In this document: positions 34,901-43,495 of the stretch, one piece after another
Layout: every line of letters begins with the position of its first letter
How positions within the stretch are numbered: the first letter of the stretch is position 1
Origin: Tessaracoccus caeni
GTDB lineage: Bacteria; Actinomycetota; Actinomycetes; Propionibacteriales; Propionibacteriaceae
Direction of reading: 5' to 3'
NCBI RefSeq assembly: GCF_029211185.1
Contig: NZ_JARGDO010000001.1
Location: forward strand, 1 to 64,000
DNA: 64,000 nucleotides
Notes under the pieces: generated by a model
The model's database searches: none
What the model was told of the DNA's origin: nothing
What the model saw: the letters and a program-made list of their open reading frames with translations, nothing else
Position numbers and translations under genes: made by a program

Positions 34901-35675
34901 CCGTGGCGACGTCGCCGAGCACCACCGGACCGTCGCTGCCCTGCAGCATCAGGCCCTTGAGATCCTCGACCGACGAGAAGCTGGTTCCGGTCTGCACGTC
35001 CAGGTTGGCACCGTCGGCGTGTATGGTGCCCGACGGGATCGCGGTGCCGTTGGCCATGAAGAACTGGCCGATGGTGGCCGGGTCGACGCCTGCCTCGCGC
35101 AGGGTCTCGGGGTCGTAGGTGACGATCACCTCGTGGGTCTCCTGGCCGGTCAGGGCCACGTCGCGCACGCCATGGATGCCGCGCAGCGCCGGGAGCACGA
35201 CGTCGTTGGCCTGCTGCGACAGCGTGGTGGCATCCACGTCGGAGGACAGCGCGAGGATCATCACGGGGACGTCGTCGATGCTGCCGGTGACCACCCGCGG
35301 GTCGAGGTTGGACGGCAAGCCCGCGGCCATCGCGTCGATGGCCGCGTTGACATTGGAGGCGATCTCGTCGGACTCGTAGTCGTAGTCCCACTGGATCGCC
35401 ACCTGCGAGACGGAGCTGGAGCTGGTGGAGGTGACGTCGGTGATGCCATCCACGGCCTTGATCGCGGCTTCGATGGGCTTGGAGACCTCTTCCTCCACCA
35501 CCTCGGGGCTCGCCCCTGGGTAGACGGTGACGACCGCGCCCTGCGGAACGCTCATCGACGGGATGAGCTCCTGCTTGAGGGCGCCCGCGGCATAGACGCC
35601 GAGGCCGATGGTGAGGAGGGAGAGCAGCAGCACCACCGTGCGGTGGGCAAGGCTCAGATTCGTCAGACGGCTCAT
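31986..35675 (-). CDS. RND-family efflux transporter with coiled-coil insert
   Basis: This 1229-residue AcrB/HAE1-type pump has both halves complete: an N-terminal helix (LAHRTVVLLLSLLTIGLGVY), porter segments and a DDSIVVIENIKRH motif in TM4 with the proton-relay Asp. SIPLALLMALIGLWVGGHTL and, in the second half, VSIPFAATGALGLSLLTDTP are also present. The second porter region (about residues 765-960) holds a long insert: charged coiled coil, a Pro/Ser/Thr repeat tract (PSGSPEPTDPADPTDPTQPS) and a second coiled coil. Ordinary pumps are about 1050 residues. No membrane-fusion-protein gene is adjacent. GGAAGGA precedes the ATG at 35675. It is divergent from the MarR regulator. The substrate is unknown. 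Confidence 0.9.
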   Translation of the reverse strand: MSRLTNLSLAHRTVVLLLSLLTIGLGVYAAGALKQELIPSMSVPQGAVVTVYPGASPEVVEEEVSKPIEAAIKAVDGITDVTSTSSSSVSQVAIQWDYDYESDEIASNVNAAIDAMAAGLPSNLDPRVVTGSIDDVPVMILALSSDVDATTLSQQANDVVLPALRGIHGVRDVALTGQETHEVIVTYDPETLREAGVDPATIGQFFMANGTAIPSGTIHADGANLDVQTGTSFSSVEDLKGLMLQGSDGPVVLGDVATVVEQPVETASVSRVNGRPSLTLSVTKTADANTVSISHEVQDAVADLSEQLGGGASFDVVFDQSPFIEQSIHDLSVEGGIGLVMAILVIMIFLGSIRPTLITAVSIPLALLMALIGLWVGGHTLNILTLGALTVAIGRVVDDSIVVIENIKRHQSLGEWGRGSIVAAVKEVAGAITSSTLTTVAVFLPIGLVGGQAGEMFRPFALTVTVALLASLLVSLTVVPVLASWFMRPSEKKPPSEDKETNTWLHKAYNPVLGWSLRHRVVTLLLAVGIFAGTLALTPYLKTDFIGSAGMDSLQVTQKLPQGTPLEETDAAAAKVENVLKDVAEVESYSTSIGGSSSIFMGSQTGTNQATFTATLKPGTDTSAVAAAIREKLSELVGAGTIDVGVGMSDQTSQMVLYVESADSEALTKGSEQVLAMLKGIDDLSSPSSDLGDARDMLSVDVDAKVAATNGLTQAQIGQVVARAVRGELIGSLTHEDTTLDVYLRSQDPVKSVEELRAIPLPVTQTMVMNARKDAAEKVTERQEEMTEEAKAQADDAYDEQVVKLKDARSQAKKASAEASRKLDEATEQLEALQDQLKALQTPPSPPVTPDQPVEPSGSPEPTDPADPTDPTQPSPSPTTPSMPVDPPITVSVFQLTKQVDGLTQQVIQLTQGVAAADGQVDAIDEQLDALAEQRDKSLESQADQEKLADDAKAAQELNPDAIVLSDVADVEIVQAPGTITRVNGVRAATLSAGVEGGDLTAVTSAVQTGIDGLELPDGVTVRLGGVTEMQQEAFAQLGLAMVVAVLVVYLIMVATFGSLLQPLILLVSIPFAATGALGLSLLTDTPIGVPSMIGLLMLIGVVVTNAIVLIDLVNQKRKEGAGVDEAIEQGARLRLRPIVMTALATIFALIPMGLGLTGGGVFISKPLAIVVIGGLVSSTLLTLILVPVLYDILEKWRERGATRRESKRAARGRGDGDSNGLVFEDQTP

Positions 35676-35706
35676 TGCCCGTCCTTCCTTACGATGACCT
35701 CGGCTA

Positions 35707-35754
35707 TTGATTAGCCCAGCACTAATCAACTTGAGGATGTTAGCATGCGGCTAA
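35707..35754. promoter_or_regulatory. operator region between the RND pump and marR-type gene
   Basis: TTGATTAG (35707-35714) and CTAATCAA (35722-35729) form a perfect 8-bp inverted repeat with a 7-nt spacer. TTAGC-5-GCTAA lies at 35740-35754 and covers the first possible regulator start. Size and location between divergent genes suit MarR autoregulation plus control of the pump. Confidence 0.65.
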
Positions 35755-36281
35755 GTAACGGAAAAACGATGTGCACCGAAGGCACCTGCAGGATGATGAG
35801 GAACATGATGAGGCCGTGCAGCTCCGGAGACCCTCAGCGCGACGCGCTGATCGAGGAGATCATGGGCCTCAACGACCGGATCCACGCGCGCGCGATGCAG
35901 CTGCTCGGGCCGGTCGAGCTGCCCGAGGATCTCACCATGCAGCAGATGCGGGTGCTCGGCGTCGTCGGTCATGAGCCCGGCCTCACCGGCCAAGAGCTGA
36001 GCGCGCGCCTCTCCGTCAGCGCGCCGACGGCCAGCGGTCTCGTCGACCGGCTCTCCGCGAAGGGCCTCGTCGCCCGAGTAGAGGATCCCGACGACCGGCG
36101 CGTGCGTCGGATCGAACTCACCGACGCCGGCCGGCACCTGCTGAGCGGCATCGACTCCGTCTTCGACCAGATGATCCAGACCATCGTGCCCGCGATCGCC
36201 GTCGACGATCTCCGCACCATCCGCGACGCCACCACCGCGATGCTGAACGCCGTCGAGAAGGCCCTCGACGAGCGGGACTGA
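35745..36281 (+). CDS. MarR-family transcriptional regulator
   Basis: This protein of up to 178 residues carries a MarR winged helix: LTMQQMRVLGVVGHEPGLTG, ELSARLSVSAPTASGLVDRL and GLVARVEDPDDRRVRRIELT (the wing). It probably represses the divergent RND pump and itself through the palindrome at 35707-35729. The start is uncertain. The ATG at 35745 lies inside a second palindrome. Later ATGs at 35769 and 35796 would shorten a Cys/Met-rich N-terminus (MCTEGTCRMMRNMMRPC) that could bind metal or sense oxidants. Confidence 0.85.
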   Translation: MRLSNGKTMCTEGTCRMMRNMMRPCSSGDPQRDALIEEIMGLNDRIHARAMQLLGPVELPEDLTMQQMRVLGVVGHEPGLTGQELSARLSVSAPTASGLVDRLSAKGLVARVEDPDDRRVRRIELTDAGRHLLSGIDSVFDQMIQTIVPAIAVDDLRTIRDATTAMLNAVEKALDERD

Positions 36282-36297
36282 CCCCCTTAGGCAGGGC

Positions 36298-38073
36298 TCA
36301 GGCGAGGAGCGCCTGAACCTCCGCAACGGCGTCCTCGACGGCGACCTCGCGCTTCTCACCCGTAGCGCGCACCCGCACCTCGACCTTGCCCTCGGCCAGG
36401 CCGCGCCCGACGACGACGATCACCGGCATGCCCATGATCTCGGCGTCGGCGAACTTCACGCCGGGGCTGGCCTTGCGGTCGTCGTAGAGCACGTCCAGGC
36501 CGGTGGCCGAGATCTTCTCCGCCAACTCCTCGGCCGCAGCGAACAACTCGGTGCCCTTGCCCGTCGCCACCAGATGCACCTGGTACGGCGCCAGCGTCGC
36601 GGGCCAGCTGAGGCCCTTGTCGTCGCAGGTCGCCTCCGCCACGGCCGCCACCGCACGCGAGACGCCCACTCCGTAGGAGCCCATGGTGACGGTGACCAGC
36701 TTGCCGTTCTGGTCCAGCACCTTCAGGCCCAGCGCCTCCGCGTAGCGGCGGCCGAGCTGGAAGATGTGTCCCATCTCGATGCCACGAGCGAGGGTCAGCG
36801 CCCCAGTGCCGTCGGGCGACGGGTCGCCCTCGCGCACCTCGGCGACGTCGATCACGCCGTCGGCGACGAAGTCGCGCCCGGCCGTCACGCCCACCAGGTG
36901 CTTGTCGGCCACGTTGGCGCCTGTCGCCCAGACGGTGCCGTCCACGACGCGCGGGTCGACGAGATACTCGATCTTCGTGAGGGATTCGGCGCCCAGCACG
37001 CGGGTACCGTCGAGCGAGACCGGCGAGATGTAGCCGACCACCAGGTCGGGGTAGCGCTCGAAGTCCTCCGGCTTGAAAGGCTCGCTGGTGGCGGGCTCCA
37101 GCGCGGCCTCGAGGCGCTTCATGTCCACCTCGCGGTCGCCCGGCAGGCCGATCGCCAGCGCGCGCGTCTTGCCGCCGGGCTCGGTGACCTTCAGGATCAG
37201 GTTCTTCAGCGTGTCGGCACCGGTCCAGGCGTTCTCGCGCGGCAGGTCGCGGTTGAGGATCTCCACGACCGCGTCGATGGTGCCGGCATCCGGGGTGTCC
37301 ACCAAGGCCATCGCGGGCGCATCGTCGATCGGCAGCGGCTCCGGCGCAAGGATCCGCACGGCCTCGACGTTGGCCGCGTAGCCGCCGGGCGAGCGCACGA
37401 AGGTGTCCTCACCGTTGGCAGCGACGGCCAGGAACTCCTCGGACTTCGACCCGCCCATCGCGCCCGCCATGGCCGAGACGATCACGTACTCCAGACCGAG
37501 GCGCTCGAAGATGCGCTGGTAGGCACCGCGGTGCGCCTGGTAGCTCACCTCGAGGCCCGCGTCGTCGATGTCGAAGGAGTAAGAGTCCTTCATGACGAAC
37601 TCGCGCCCGCGGAGCAGGCCCGCGCGAGGCCGCGCCTCGTCGCGGTACTTGGTCTGCACCTGGTAGAGCGACAGCGGCAGATCCTTGTACGACGAGTACA
37701 GATCCTTCACCTGCAGGGTGAACATCTCCTCGTGCGTGGGGCCGAGCAGCATGTCAGCGCCCTTGCGGTCCTTGAGCCGGAACAGGTTGTCGCCGTACTC
37801 GGTCCAGCGGTTGGTGAGCTCATAGGGTTCACGCGGAAGCAGGGCGGGGAAGCTCAGCTCCTGGGCGCCGATGGCCTCCATCTCCTCGCGCACGATCGCC
37901 TCGACCTTGCGCAGCACCCTCAAACCCAGCGGCAGCCAGGTGTAGACGCCGGGGGCGGCGCGACGGATGTAGCCGGCGCGCACGAGCCAGCGGTGGCTCG
38001 GCACTTCGGCGTCGGCGGGATCCTCACGAAGGGTGCGGACGAAGAGAGACGACAGCTTGGCAATCACAGCCAT
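36298..38073 (-). CDS. proS: prolyl-tRNA synthetase
   Basis: This 591-residue class II synthetase is of the bacterial type. Motif 1 region [20 protein letters not shown], motif 2 [20 protein letters not shown], an editing/INS domain at about 220-400 ([20 protein letters not shown]) and motif 3 [20 protein letters not shown] are present, followed by the C-terminal anticodon-binding domain. It charges tRNA-Pro. proS commonly neighbours ispG and dxr in actinobacteria. Here the ATPase and MHS genes lie between. Confidence 0.96.
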   Translation of the reverse strand: MAVIAKLSSLFVRTLREDPADAEVPSHRWLVRAGYIRRAAPGVYTWLPLGLRVLRKVEAIVREEMEAIGAQELSFPALLPREPYELTNRWTEYGDNLFRLKDRKGADMLLGPTHEEMFTLQVKDLYSSYKDLPLSLYQVQTKYRDEARPRAGLLRGREFVMKDSYSFDIDDAGLEVSYQAHRGAYQRIFERLGLEYVIVSAMAGAMGGSKSEEFLAVAANGEDTFVRSPGGYAANVEAVRILAPEPLPIDDAPAMALVDTPDAGTIDAVVEILNRDLPRENAWTGADTLKNLILKVTEPGGKTRALAIGLPGDREVDMKRLEAALEPATSEPFKPEDFERYPDLVVGYISPVSLDGTRVLGAESLTKIEYLVDPRVVDGTVWATGANVADKHLVGVTAGRDFVADGVIDVAEVREGDPSPDGTGALTLARGIEMGHIFQLGRRYAEALGLKVLDQNGKLVTVTMGSYGVGVSRAVAAVAEATCDDKGLSWPATLAPYQVHLVATGKGTELFAAAEELAEKISATGLDVLYDDRKASPGVKFADAEIMGMPVIVVVGRGLAEGKVEVRVRATGEKREVAVEDAVAEVQALLA

Positions 38074-38090
38074 ACACTATCGGCTGAGAC

Positions 38091-38096
38091 TAGGCT
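38091..38096 (+). promoter_or_regulatory. -10 box of a leaderless promoter for the ATPase gene
   Basis: TAGGCT lies 7 nt before the ATG at 38104, and no ribosome binding site is present. Confidence 0.5.
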
Positions 38097-38103
38097 GGCA
38101 CGT

Positions 38104-39345
38104 ATGACACCACCGCGGCTTGGCCGACTGCACTTCTCGGGACTCACCTCCCTTCGTGATGTCGAGCTTGAATTGGCCACCGATGTCACTGTCCTCATTG
38201 GCGCCAATGGCTCGGGCAAGTCGAACCTCGTCACCGCCCTGGAGCTTCTCAGTCGAATCCTCGACGGCCAACTCCAAGACACGCTGCTTCAGCGCGGGGG
38301 GTTCGGCCGACACCTGCACGTCGCCCCGAAACCAGCAGACGACGCCGAGCGCATCTCACTCATCGTCTGGAGCGACCAGGACGCAGATGGTGTCTACAAC
38401 GGATACCGTGCCGAGTTGGAGAGCACCGTCGATGATGCACCCGTTCTGCGGGAGACGGTCTTTCCCCGCAGCGCTGTCAAGCCTCCAAAGGGGCCCTCTG
38501 GCGAGACCTTCGGAAGGTCCAGGGAGTCGGTTCTATCCATAACGCAATCCAATGAACGGCTGGAGCATTTCCTCGGCACCGTTCGTCCTCTGCTTGATGG
38601 CATACGCGTCTATCACTTCGACGATGTCGGCGCGACCGCGCCAACCAAGAAGTGGCATTCCGTCGACGATGACGTCATCCTCCACGCCGATGCCGGCAAC
38701 CTCGCCCCCTATCTCTTGCGGCTTAAGTCCGAGCACCCCGGGGCGTATCAGAGAATCGTCACCGTCATCCGGAATGTCGCTCCCTTCTTCGATGACTTCG
38801 TCCTAAAGCCGAACTCCTCAGAACAGATCCGACTGAGATGGCGACAACGAGGGATCAGCGATCGTGTCTTCAGCGCGAGTGAGCTGAGCGACGGAACCCT
38901 GCGGTTCGCCTGCTTGGCGACCCTGCTCCTTTCCCCTGACGCACCACGGGTGATCGTGCTCGACGAGCCCGAATTAGGCCTGCATCCGTTCGCCATCACC
39001 CAGTTGGCTGCACTCATCCGGCAGGCAACTGTACGCGGGCGCCAAGCGATCGTCGCGACGCAATCGGCGCTCCTGCTCGATGAGTTTCCGCTGGAGAGCG
39101 TTGCGCTGCTGGACAGAAAGGATGGGGCCACCACGGTGAGCCGCCCTGACCCGGCGGCCTTGGAGGCGTTCGTCGACGAGTACTCGCTCTCCGATCTGTG
39201 GCAGATGAACATCCTCCACACCGGGACGAGTCTTGGCAGGCCCTGTCCTGCACGAGTTGGAGACCTTGGTGATCGCCGCGATCGCCACTGGTCAAACGTA
39301 CGCAGAGAGCTATGTGGTGAAAGAGGCCCGAACCGCCATCAGTAA
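38104..39345 (+). CDS. OLD/RecF-like AAA ATPase with an abnormal, out-of-frame C-terminus
   Basis: This frame of 413 residues is an SMC-like ATPase with Walker A VTVLIGANGSGKSNLVTALE near residue 30, a signature-like FSASELSDGTLRFACLATLL, Walker B VIVLDEPELGLHPFAITQLA and an ATQSALLLDEF switch. Relatives pair with a DUF4276 gene and normally end soon after a LWQMNILHTGTSLG-type tail. Here the frame runs on through unrelated residues into 39345, because the stop and the start of the partner gene seem to have been deleted. It overlaps the partner remnant by 113 bp. GC and codon bias look lower than in neighbours, suggesting acquisition. The core may still be functional. Confidence 0.72.
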   Translation: MTPPRLGRLHFSGLTSLRDVELELATDVTVLIGANGSGKSNLVTALELLSRILDGQLQDTLLQRGGFGRHLHVAPKPADDAERISLIVWSDQDADGVYNGYRAELESTVDDAPVLRETVFPRSAVKPPKGPSGETFGRSRESVLSITQSNERLEHFLGTVRPLLDGIRVYHFDDVGATAPTKKWHSVDDDVILHADAGNLAPYLLRLKSEHPGAYQRIVTVIRNVAPFFDDFVLKPNSSEQIRLRWRQRGISDRVFSASELSDGTLRFACLATLLLSPDAPRVIVLDEPELGLHPFAITQLAALIRQATVRGRQAIVATQSALLLDEFPLESVALLDRKDGATTVSRPDPAALEAFVDEYSLSDLWQMNILHTGTSLGRPCPARVGDLGDRRDRHWSNVRRELCGERGPNRHQ

Positions 39346-39550
39346 AACTGGCGGAGACGTCGAGTTGGTCAACGGTGGTTCCACTACTGCGCCGTCTAAA
39401 CGGCTCATCACATGGTGGCCGGAGTATCAGAAGGCACTCTATGGCCCCGTACTGCTATCTCAGCCCTTGTGGGGCGACATCGCCAGACAATGCCCCACCT
39501 TCGAGAAGTGGTGGAATCAGCTGCTGTCGCCCGATCCCAGAACCCCGTAA
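39233..39550 (+). pseudogene. 5'-truncated DUF4276-family gene (ATPase partner)
   Basis: About 105 codons encode the C-terminal half of a DUF4276-type protein. VLHELETLVIAAI corresponds to the family LHEFEALLF motif, NGGSTTAPSKRLITWWPEYQ to its N-x-G-x-x-TAPSKRL motif, and GDIARQCPTFEKWWNQLL to its I-R-x-x-CPHFxxWLxxL end. The N-terminal half, which should carry the V-E-G-Q-T-E Toprim-like start, is missing. The only start is a TTG at 39233 inside the ATPase frame. I infer a deletion of a few hundred bases that fused the two genes out of frame. Confidence 0.65.
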
Positions 39551-39572
39551 CCGAGGTAGCCTGGCGCGCCGA

Positions 39573-40037
39573 TCACGGGTACTGCCCCTCGGCGGCAGCC
39601 TTGGCGATCACCAGATCCTGCCAGGACATGCCCACCGTCTTGAAGACGTTCGGCCGGTCGGCGGCGCGCTGCACGTCGCCACGAACCACCTGACGGATGG
39701 CCACGAGATCGGACGTCGAGAGAGCCCCCTCCTTGATAGCCATCATCACGTCGCCAGCCTCGCGCAGCGCCGTGGCCACGTCTTCGACGACGACCCGCGA
39801 GCGCCCCATCAGCGCGCTATCGAGTTCGCGTCGGTCGGGCTCGTGCGAGCCGATCGCCACAACACAGGCGCCGTCGCGCACCAGCGAGCCATCGAACAAG
39901 GGTTCGGCGGCCGAGGTGCAGCAGAGGATCACGTCGCTGTCGGCCACCGCGGACGGCATGATCAGCAGCTGACCTGCGCCGGCCGCCGGGCGCCCTCCGG
40001 CGAGACCCTGCGCAGGATCTCGCCGGAGTCGACCCAC
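39573..40037 (-). pseudogene. C-terminal remnant of an ornithine cyclodeaminase/mu-crystallin family gene
   Basis: The frame from about 39975 down to 39573 encodes only the second half of an OCD-family protein: VADSDVILCCTSAAEPLFDG, VAIGSHEPDRRELDSALMGR, VVVEDVATALREAGDVMMAI and NVFKTVGMSWQDLVIAKAAA. Full members are about 310 residues. The NAD-binding Gly-rich loop and N-terminus are absent, and the MHS transporter stop lies immediately upstream at 40038. The first ~25 codons of the open frame do not look like the family. It is probably a decayed partner of the transporter gene. Confidence 0.7.
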
Positions 40038-41363
40038 CTAGGCTTCGTCGGCATGGTCCTCGGCGATGGCGATGTACTTGGCGAAGTACGCCGCGACGAA
40101 GGAGATCGCGCAGATGGCGGCCATGTAGATCGCGACCGGCACCCAGCTGCCGTCATAGGCCGCCACTAGAGCGACGGCGATCATCGGGGCGGTGCCCGAG
40201 AACAGCGCCGAGCCGATCTGGTAGCCGAGCGTCACGCCGGTGTAGCGCACCTCGGCGCTGAAGGTCTCCGACATCATGGTGCCGAGCGTCGCGGTGACCG
40301 GAGCCCAGGCGATGCCGAGGCCCAGGATCGAGGCCACGATCAGCAGCGGCACCGAGCCCGTCTCGACCAGCATGAAGTAGACGAAGCCGATCACGCCCAG
40401 TACCGCGACGCCGATCATGTACATCGGACGGCGCCCTGTGGTGTCCGACCACTTGCCGAACAGTGGCACCAGGATGCTGGCCACCAGGGCGCCCCACAGC
40501 ACGGCACTCAGCGCGTCGGCGCGGTCGTAGTTCAGCGGCTCGCCCGTGGCGTAGGCGATGATGAAGGTCACGAAGATGTAGAACGGTGCGGTCTCGGCGG
40601 CCTTGGTGCCCACCGCGACGAGCACGGCGCGCCAGTGCTTGGTGAACGCGGTGACCAGCGGGATCTTGGCCACCTTGTCCTTCTTCTTCATCGCCTTGAA
40701 GGACGGGGTCTCGTCGAGGCCCTTGCGGATCCACAAGCCGATGAACACCAGCACGATCGACGCGACGAACGGGATGCGCCACCCCCACGACTCGAACTGC
40801 TCATTGGGCAGCAGGTTGGCCAGCAGCACCGCGCCGTTGCCCAGCAGCAGGCCGACGGTGACGCCGATCTGCGGTATCGAGCCGAAGAAGCCGCGCCGGT
40901 GCTTGGGTGCGTATTCATAGGCCAGCAGCAGCGCGCCGCCCCACTCGCCGCCGATCGCCAGGCCCTGAAGGACGCGGAAGGTGTAGAGCAGGATGGGCGC
41001 CGCCATGCCGATCTGGGCGTAGGTGGGCAACAGGCCGATGGCCACCGTGCCGAGACCCATGATGGTGAGCGTCGCCACCAGCGTGACCTTCCGGCCGACG
41101 CGGTCGCCGATGTGGGCGAAGAAGGCACCGCCGAAGGGGCGCACCACGAAGGTCAGCAGGTTGCCGAAATAGGCGAGCATCAGCGCCAGGAATGGGTCGT
41201 CGACGCCGAAGAACTGCTTGTTGAAGATGATGGGCGCGACGCTGGCATAGAGCAGGAAGTCGTACCACTCGATGGCGCTGCCGGACAGCGAGCCGATCAG
41301 CACGCGCCTGTTGGTGACGGCTGCCGCCACCTTCTCGTTCGGGGGTGAGGTGTCGCTCGACAT
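40038..41363 (-). CDS. MFS transporter, metabolite:H+ symporter (MHS) family
   Basis: This 441-residue 12-helix transporter has the MHS signatures SLSGSAIEWYDFLLYASVAP in TM1, RPFGGAFFAHIGDRVGRKVT in loop 2-3 and RVLQGLAIGGEWGGALLLAY in TM4-5. Members import dicarboxylates, betaine, shikimate or aromatic acids with protons. AAAGGA 7 nt before the ATG at 41363 decides the start. The truncated OCD gene immediately downstream hints at an amino-acid or imino-acid substrate, but this is weak evidence. Confidence 0.88.
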   Translation of the reverse strand: MSSDTSPPNEKVAAAVTNRRVLIGSLSGSAIEWYDFLLYASVAPIIFNKQFFGVDDPFLALMLAYFGNLLTFVVRPFGGAFFAHIGDRVGRKVTLVATLTIMGLGTVAIGLLPTYAQIGMAAPILLYTFRVLQGLAIGGEWGGALLLAYEYAPKHRRGFFGSIPQIGVTVGLLLGNGAVLLANLLPNEQFESWGWRIPFVASIVLVFIGLWIRKGLDETPSFKAMKKKDKVAKIPLVTAFTKHWRAVLVAVGTKAAETAPFYIFVTFIIAYATGEPLNYDRADALSAVLWGALVASILVPLFGKWSDTTGRRPMYMIGVAVLGVIGFVYFMLVETGSVPLLIVASILGLGIAWAPVTATLGTMMSETFSAEVRYTGVTLGYQIGSALFSGTAPMIAVALVAAYDGSWVPVAIYMAAICAISFVAAYFAKYIAIAEDHADEA

Positions 41364-41439
41364 GCGCTGTCCTTTCCTCGGATCGACCATCCGGAACGGC
41401 GACAGCCTAGCGGGCGTCTCCTACATTACGTAAGAGTCC

Positions 41440-42273
41440 CTAATAGTGGATGGTCGAGAGCGACCCCATTTCGACGAAGCCCAGCCGCTCGTAGGAGCGG
41501 ATCGCGGGGGCATTGAAGTCGTTGACGTACAAGGACACCAGCGGGAAACTCGCCATCACCTGGCGCAGCATTCCGGCCAGGCCGGGCACTGCGATCCCCT
41601 GTCCCCGTCGTTTCGGATGCACCCACACGCCCTGCAACTGGACTTGCCCGCGATGCTTGGGACCGAGGTCGGCCTTGAAGATCACCACGCCGTCCTCGAC
41701 GATGCCGTACGCGTCGCCGTTCTCGATGCGCTGCGCCACGAAGGTGTCATACCCGGGCCCGTACTTGTAGGGCGAGGAACCGATCTCCTCGGTGTACATG
41801 TGTACCGACGCCTCGAGGTAGCTCTGGTAGTGCTCGAAGGTGAGCTGGACGACGCGCGGGTCGGCGGCGCAGGCCGGCGGTTCGTCGAGCACCATCAACG
41901 GCTGCCGGCGCCTGATGTTGGAGGTCCGCCCCCACGTCATCGGGAAGCGCTGCTCGAGCCCGACGAAGATGCCGAGGGCGGCGAAACTCGGGCCGAGGAT
42001 GGAGGTGGCGCGGCGACGCGAGCCCAGCTTGTCCACGAAGGCCGGAATGGCCTCGGGATCGATGCCCGTCGCGAAGACCGTGCCTCCGTCGAGCAGCAGC
42101 GCGGTGATCTCACCGTCGCGCTCGAACGCGTGCAGCAAGCCCAGCCGGCGCCGATCGAGCCCCCACTGGCCGACCTTTGCGCTCAGGAAGAGGTTCTCCA
42201 CCGGCGACGTCTCGAGGAAGCGCAGCGCCAGATGCTGGTCACCTGCACCGAGGGTGCGCAATCTGCCGGACAT
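41440..42273 (-). CDS. GNAT-family acetyltransferase with DUF4081 N-terminal domain
   Basis: This 277-residue two-domain protein has an N-terminal DUF4081-type domain (RFLETSPVENLFLSAKVGQW) and a C-terminal GNAT fold. QGVWVHPKRRGQGIAVPGLA is the acetyl-CoA loop, and SLYVNDFNAPAIRSYERLGF the N-x-x-A-x-x-x-Y-x-x-x-G-F motif. It is a regular neighbour of ispG in actinobacteria. TAAGGT 7 nt upstream and no ribosome binding site indicate a leaderless start. The substrate is unknown. Confidence 0.88.
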   Translation of the reverse strand: MSGRLRTLGAGDQHLALRFLETSPVENLFLSAKVGQWGLDRRRLGLLHAFERDGEITALLLDGGTVFATGIDPEAIPAFVDKLGSRRRATSILGPSFAALGIFVGLEQRFPMTWGRTSNIRRRQPLMVLDEPPACAADPRVVQLTFEHYQSYLEASVHMYTEEIGSSPYKYGPGYDTFVAQRIENGDAYGIVEDGVVIFKADLGPKHRGQVQLQGVWVHPKRRGQGIAVPGLAGMLRQVMASFPLVSLYVNDFNAPAIRSYERLGFVEMGSLSTIHY

Positions 42274-42329
42274 GGAGGCAACCTTAGGGGGTCGAAGGCC
42301 TCGGCCGCGGGCGTTGGCGCGCAGCCCGG

Positions 42330-43472
42330 TCAGGAGACGGTGACCTCGGGCGCGCCGACCTCGCCCATCTCCGCCGCGATGCGACGTGCTTCGACCAGCA
42401 GGGTCTCGACGATGTCCGCCTCAGGAACCGTCTTGATCACCTCGCCCTTGACGAAGATCTGGCCCTTGCCGTTGCCGGACGCCACGCCAAGATCGGCCTC
42501 GCGGGCCTCGCCGGGACCGTTGACGACGCAGCCCATCACGGCGACGCGTAGCGGTGCCTGCATGCCCTCGAGGCCCTTGGTGACCTGCTCGGCGAGCGTG
42601 TAGACGTCGACCTGGGCGCGACCGCAAGACGGGCAGCTGACGATGTCGAGCTTGCGCGGGCGCAGGTTCAGCGACTCGAGGATCTTGAGGCCCACCTTGA
42701 CCTCCTCAGCCGGCGGGGCCGACAGGGAGACGCGGATGGTGTCGCCGATGCCGCGGCTGAGCAGCGAACCGAACGCGACGGACGACTTGATGGTGCCCTG
42801 GAATGCCGGACCGGCCTCCGTGACGCCCAAGTGCAGCGGGTAGTCGCACTTCTCGCTGAGCAGCTCGTAGGCGCGCACCATCACGACGGGGTCGTTGTGC
42901 TTGACGGAGATCTTGAAGTCGTAGAAGCCGACCTCCTCGAACAAGGAGGCCTCCCACAGCGCCGACTCGACCAGCGCCTCCGGCGTCGGAGCGCCGTACT
43001 TGGCGAGCAGTCGCTTGTCGAGGGATCCGGCATTGACGCCGATCCGCAGGCTCACGCCCGCATCCGCGGCGGCCTTGGCGATCTCTTTGACCTTGTCGTC
43101 GAACTGCTTGATGTTGCCGGGGTTGACGCGCACGGCCGCGCAGCCGGCGTCGATGGCGGCGAACACGTAGCGCGGCTGGAAGTGGATGTCGGCGATCACC
43201 GGGATCTTCGACTTCATGGCGATGATCGGCAGCGCCTCGGCGTCGTCCTGGCTGGGCACCGCGACGCGCACGATGTCGCAGCCGGTGGCGGTCAGCTCGG
43301 CGATCTGCTGGAGGGTGCCGTTGATGTCGGTGGTCTTCGTGGTGGTCATCGACTGCACGCTGATGGGGGCATCTCCTCCCACCAGCACCTTGCCGACCTT
43401 GATCTGGCGCGTCTTGCGGCGCGGGGCCAGCACGGGGGCGGGAGCAGCTGGCATGCCGAGGTTGACGCTCAT
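42330..43472 (-). CDS. ispG: 4-hydroxy-3-methylbut-2-en-1-yl diphosphate synthase (flavodoxin)
   Basis: This 380-residue iron-sulfur enzyme is of the MEP isoprenoid pathway. [20 protein letters not shown] starts the TIM-barrel domain. The C-terminal 4Fe-4S ligands lie in [18 protein letters not shown] and [18 protein letters not shown]. It lies downstream of dxr-rseP in the same direction, so two MEP enzymes flank the protease. It is of the two-domain bacterial form. Confidence 0.96.
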   Translation of the reverse strand: MSVNLGMPAAPAPVLAPRRKTRQIKVGKVLVGGDAPISVQSMTTTKTTDINGTLQQIAELTATGCDIVRVAVPSQDDAEALPIIAMKSKIPVIADIHFQPRYVFAAIDAGCAAVRVNPGNIKQFDDKVKEIAKAAADAGVSLRIGVNAGSLDKRLLAKYGAPTPEALVESALWEASLFEEVGFYDFKISVKHNDPVVMVRAYELLSEKCDYPLHLGVTEAGPAFQGTIKSSVAFGSLLSRGIGDTIRVSLSAPPAEEVKVGLKILESLNLRPRKLDIVSCPSCGRAQVDVYTLAEQVTKGLEGMQAPLRVAVMGCVVNGPGEAREADLGVASGNGKGQIFVKGEVIKTVPEADIVETLLVEARRIAAEMGEVGAPEVTVS

Positions 43473-43495
43473 GTTTTCTCTTCCATTCCTCTTCG

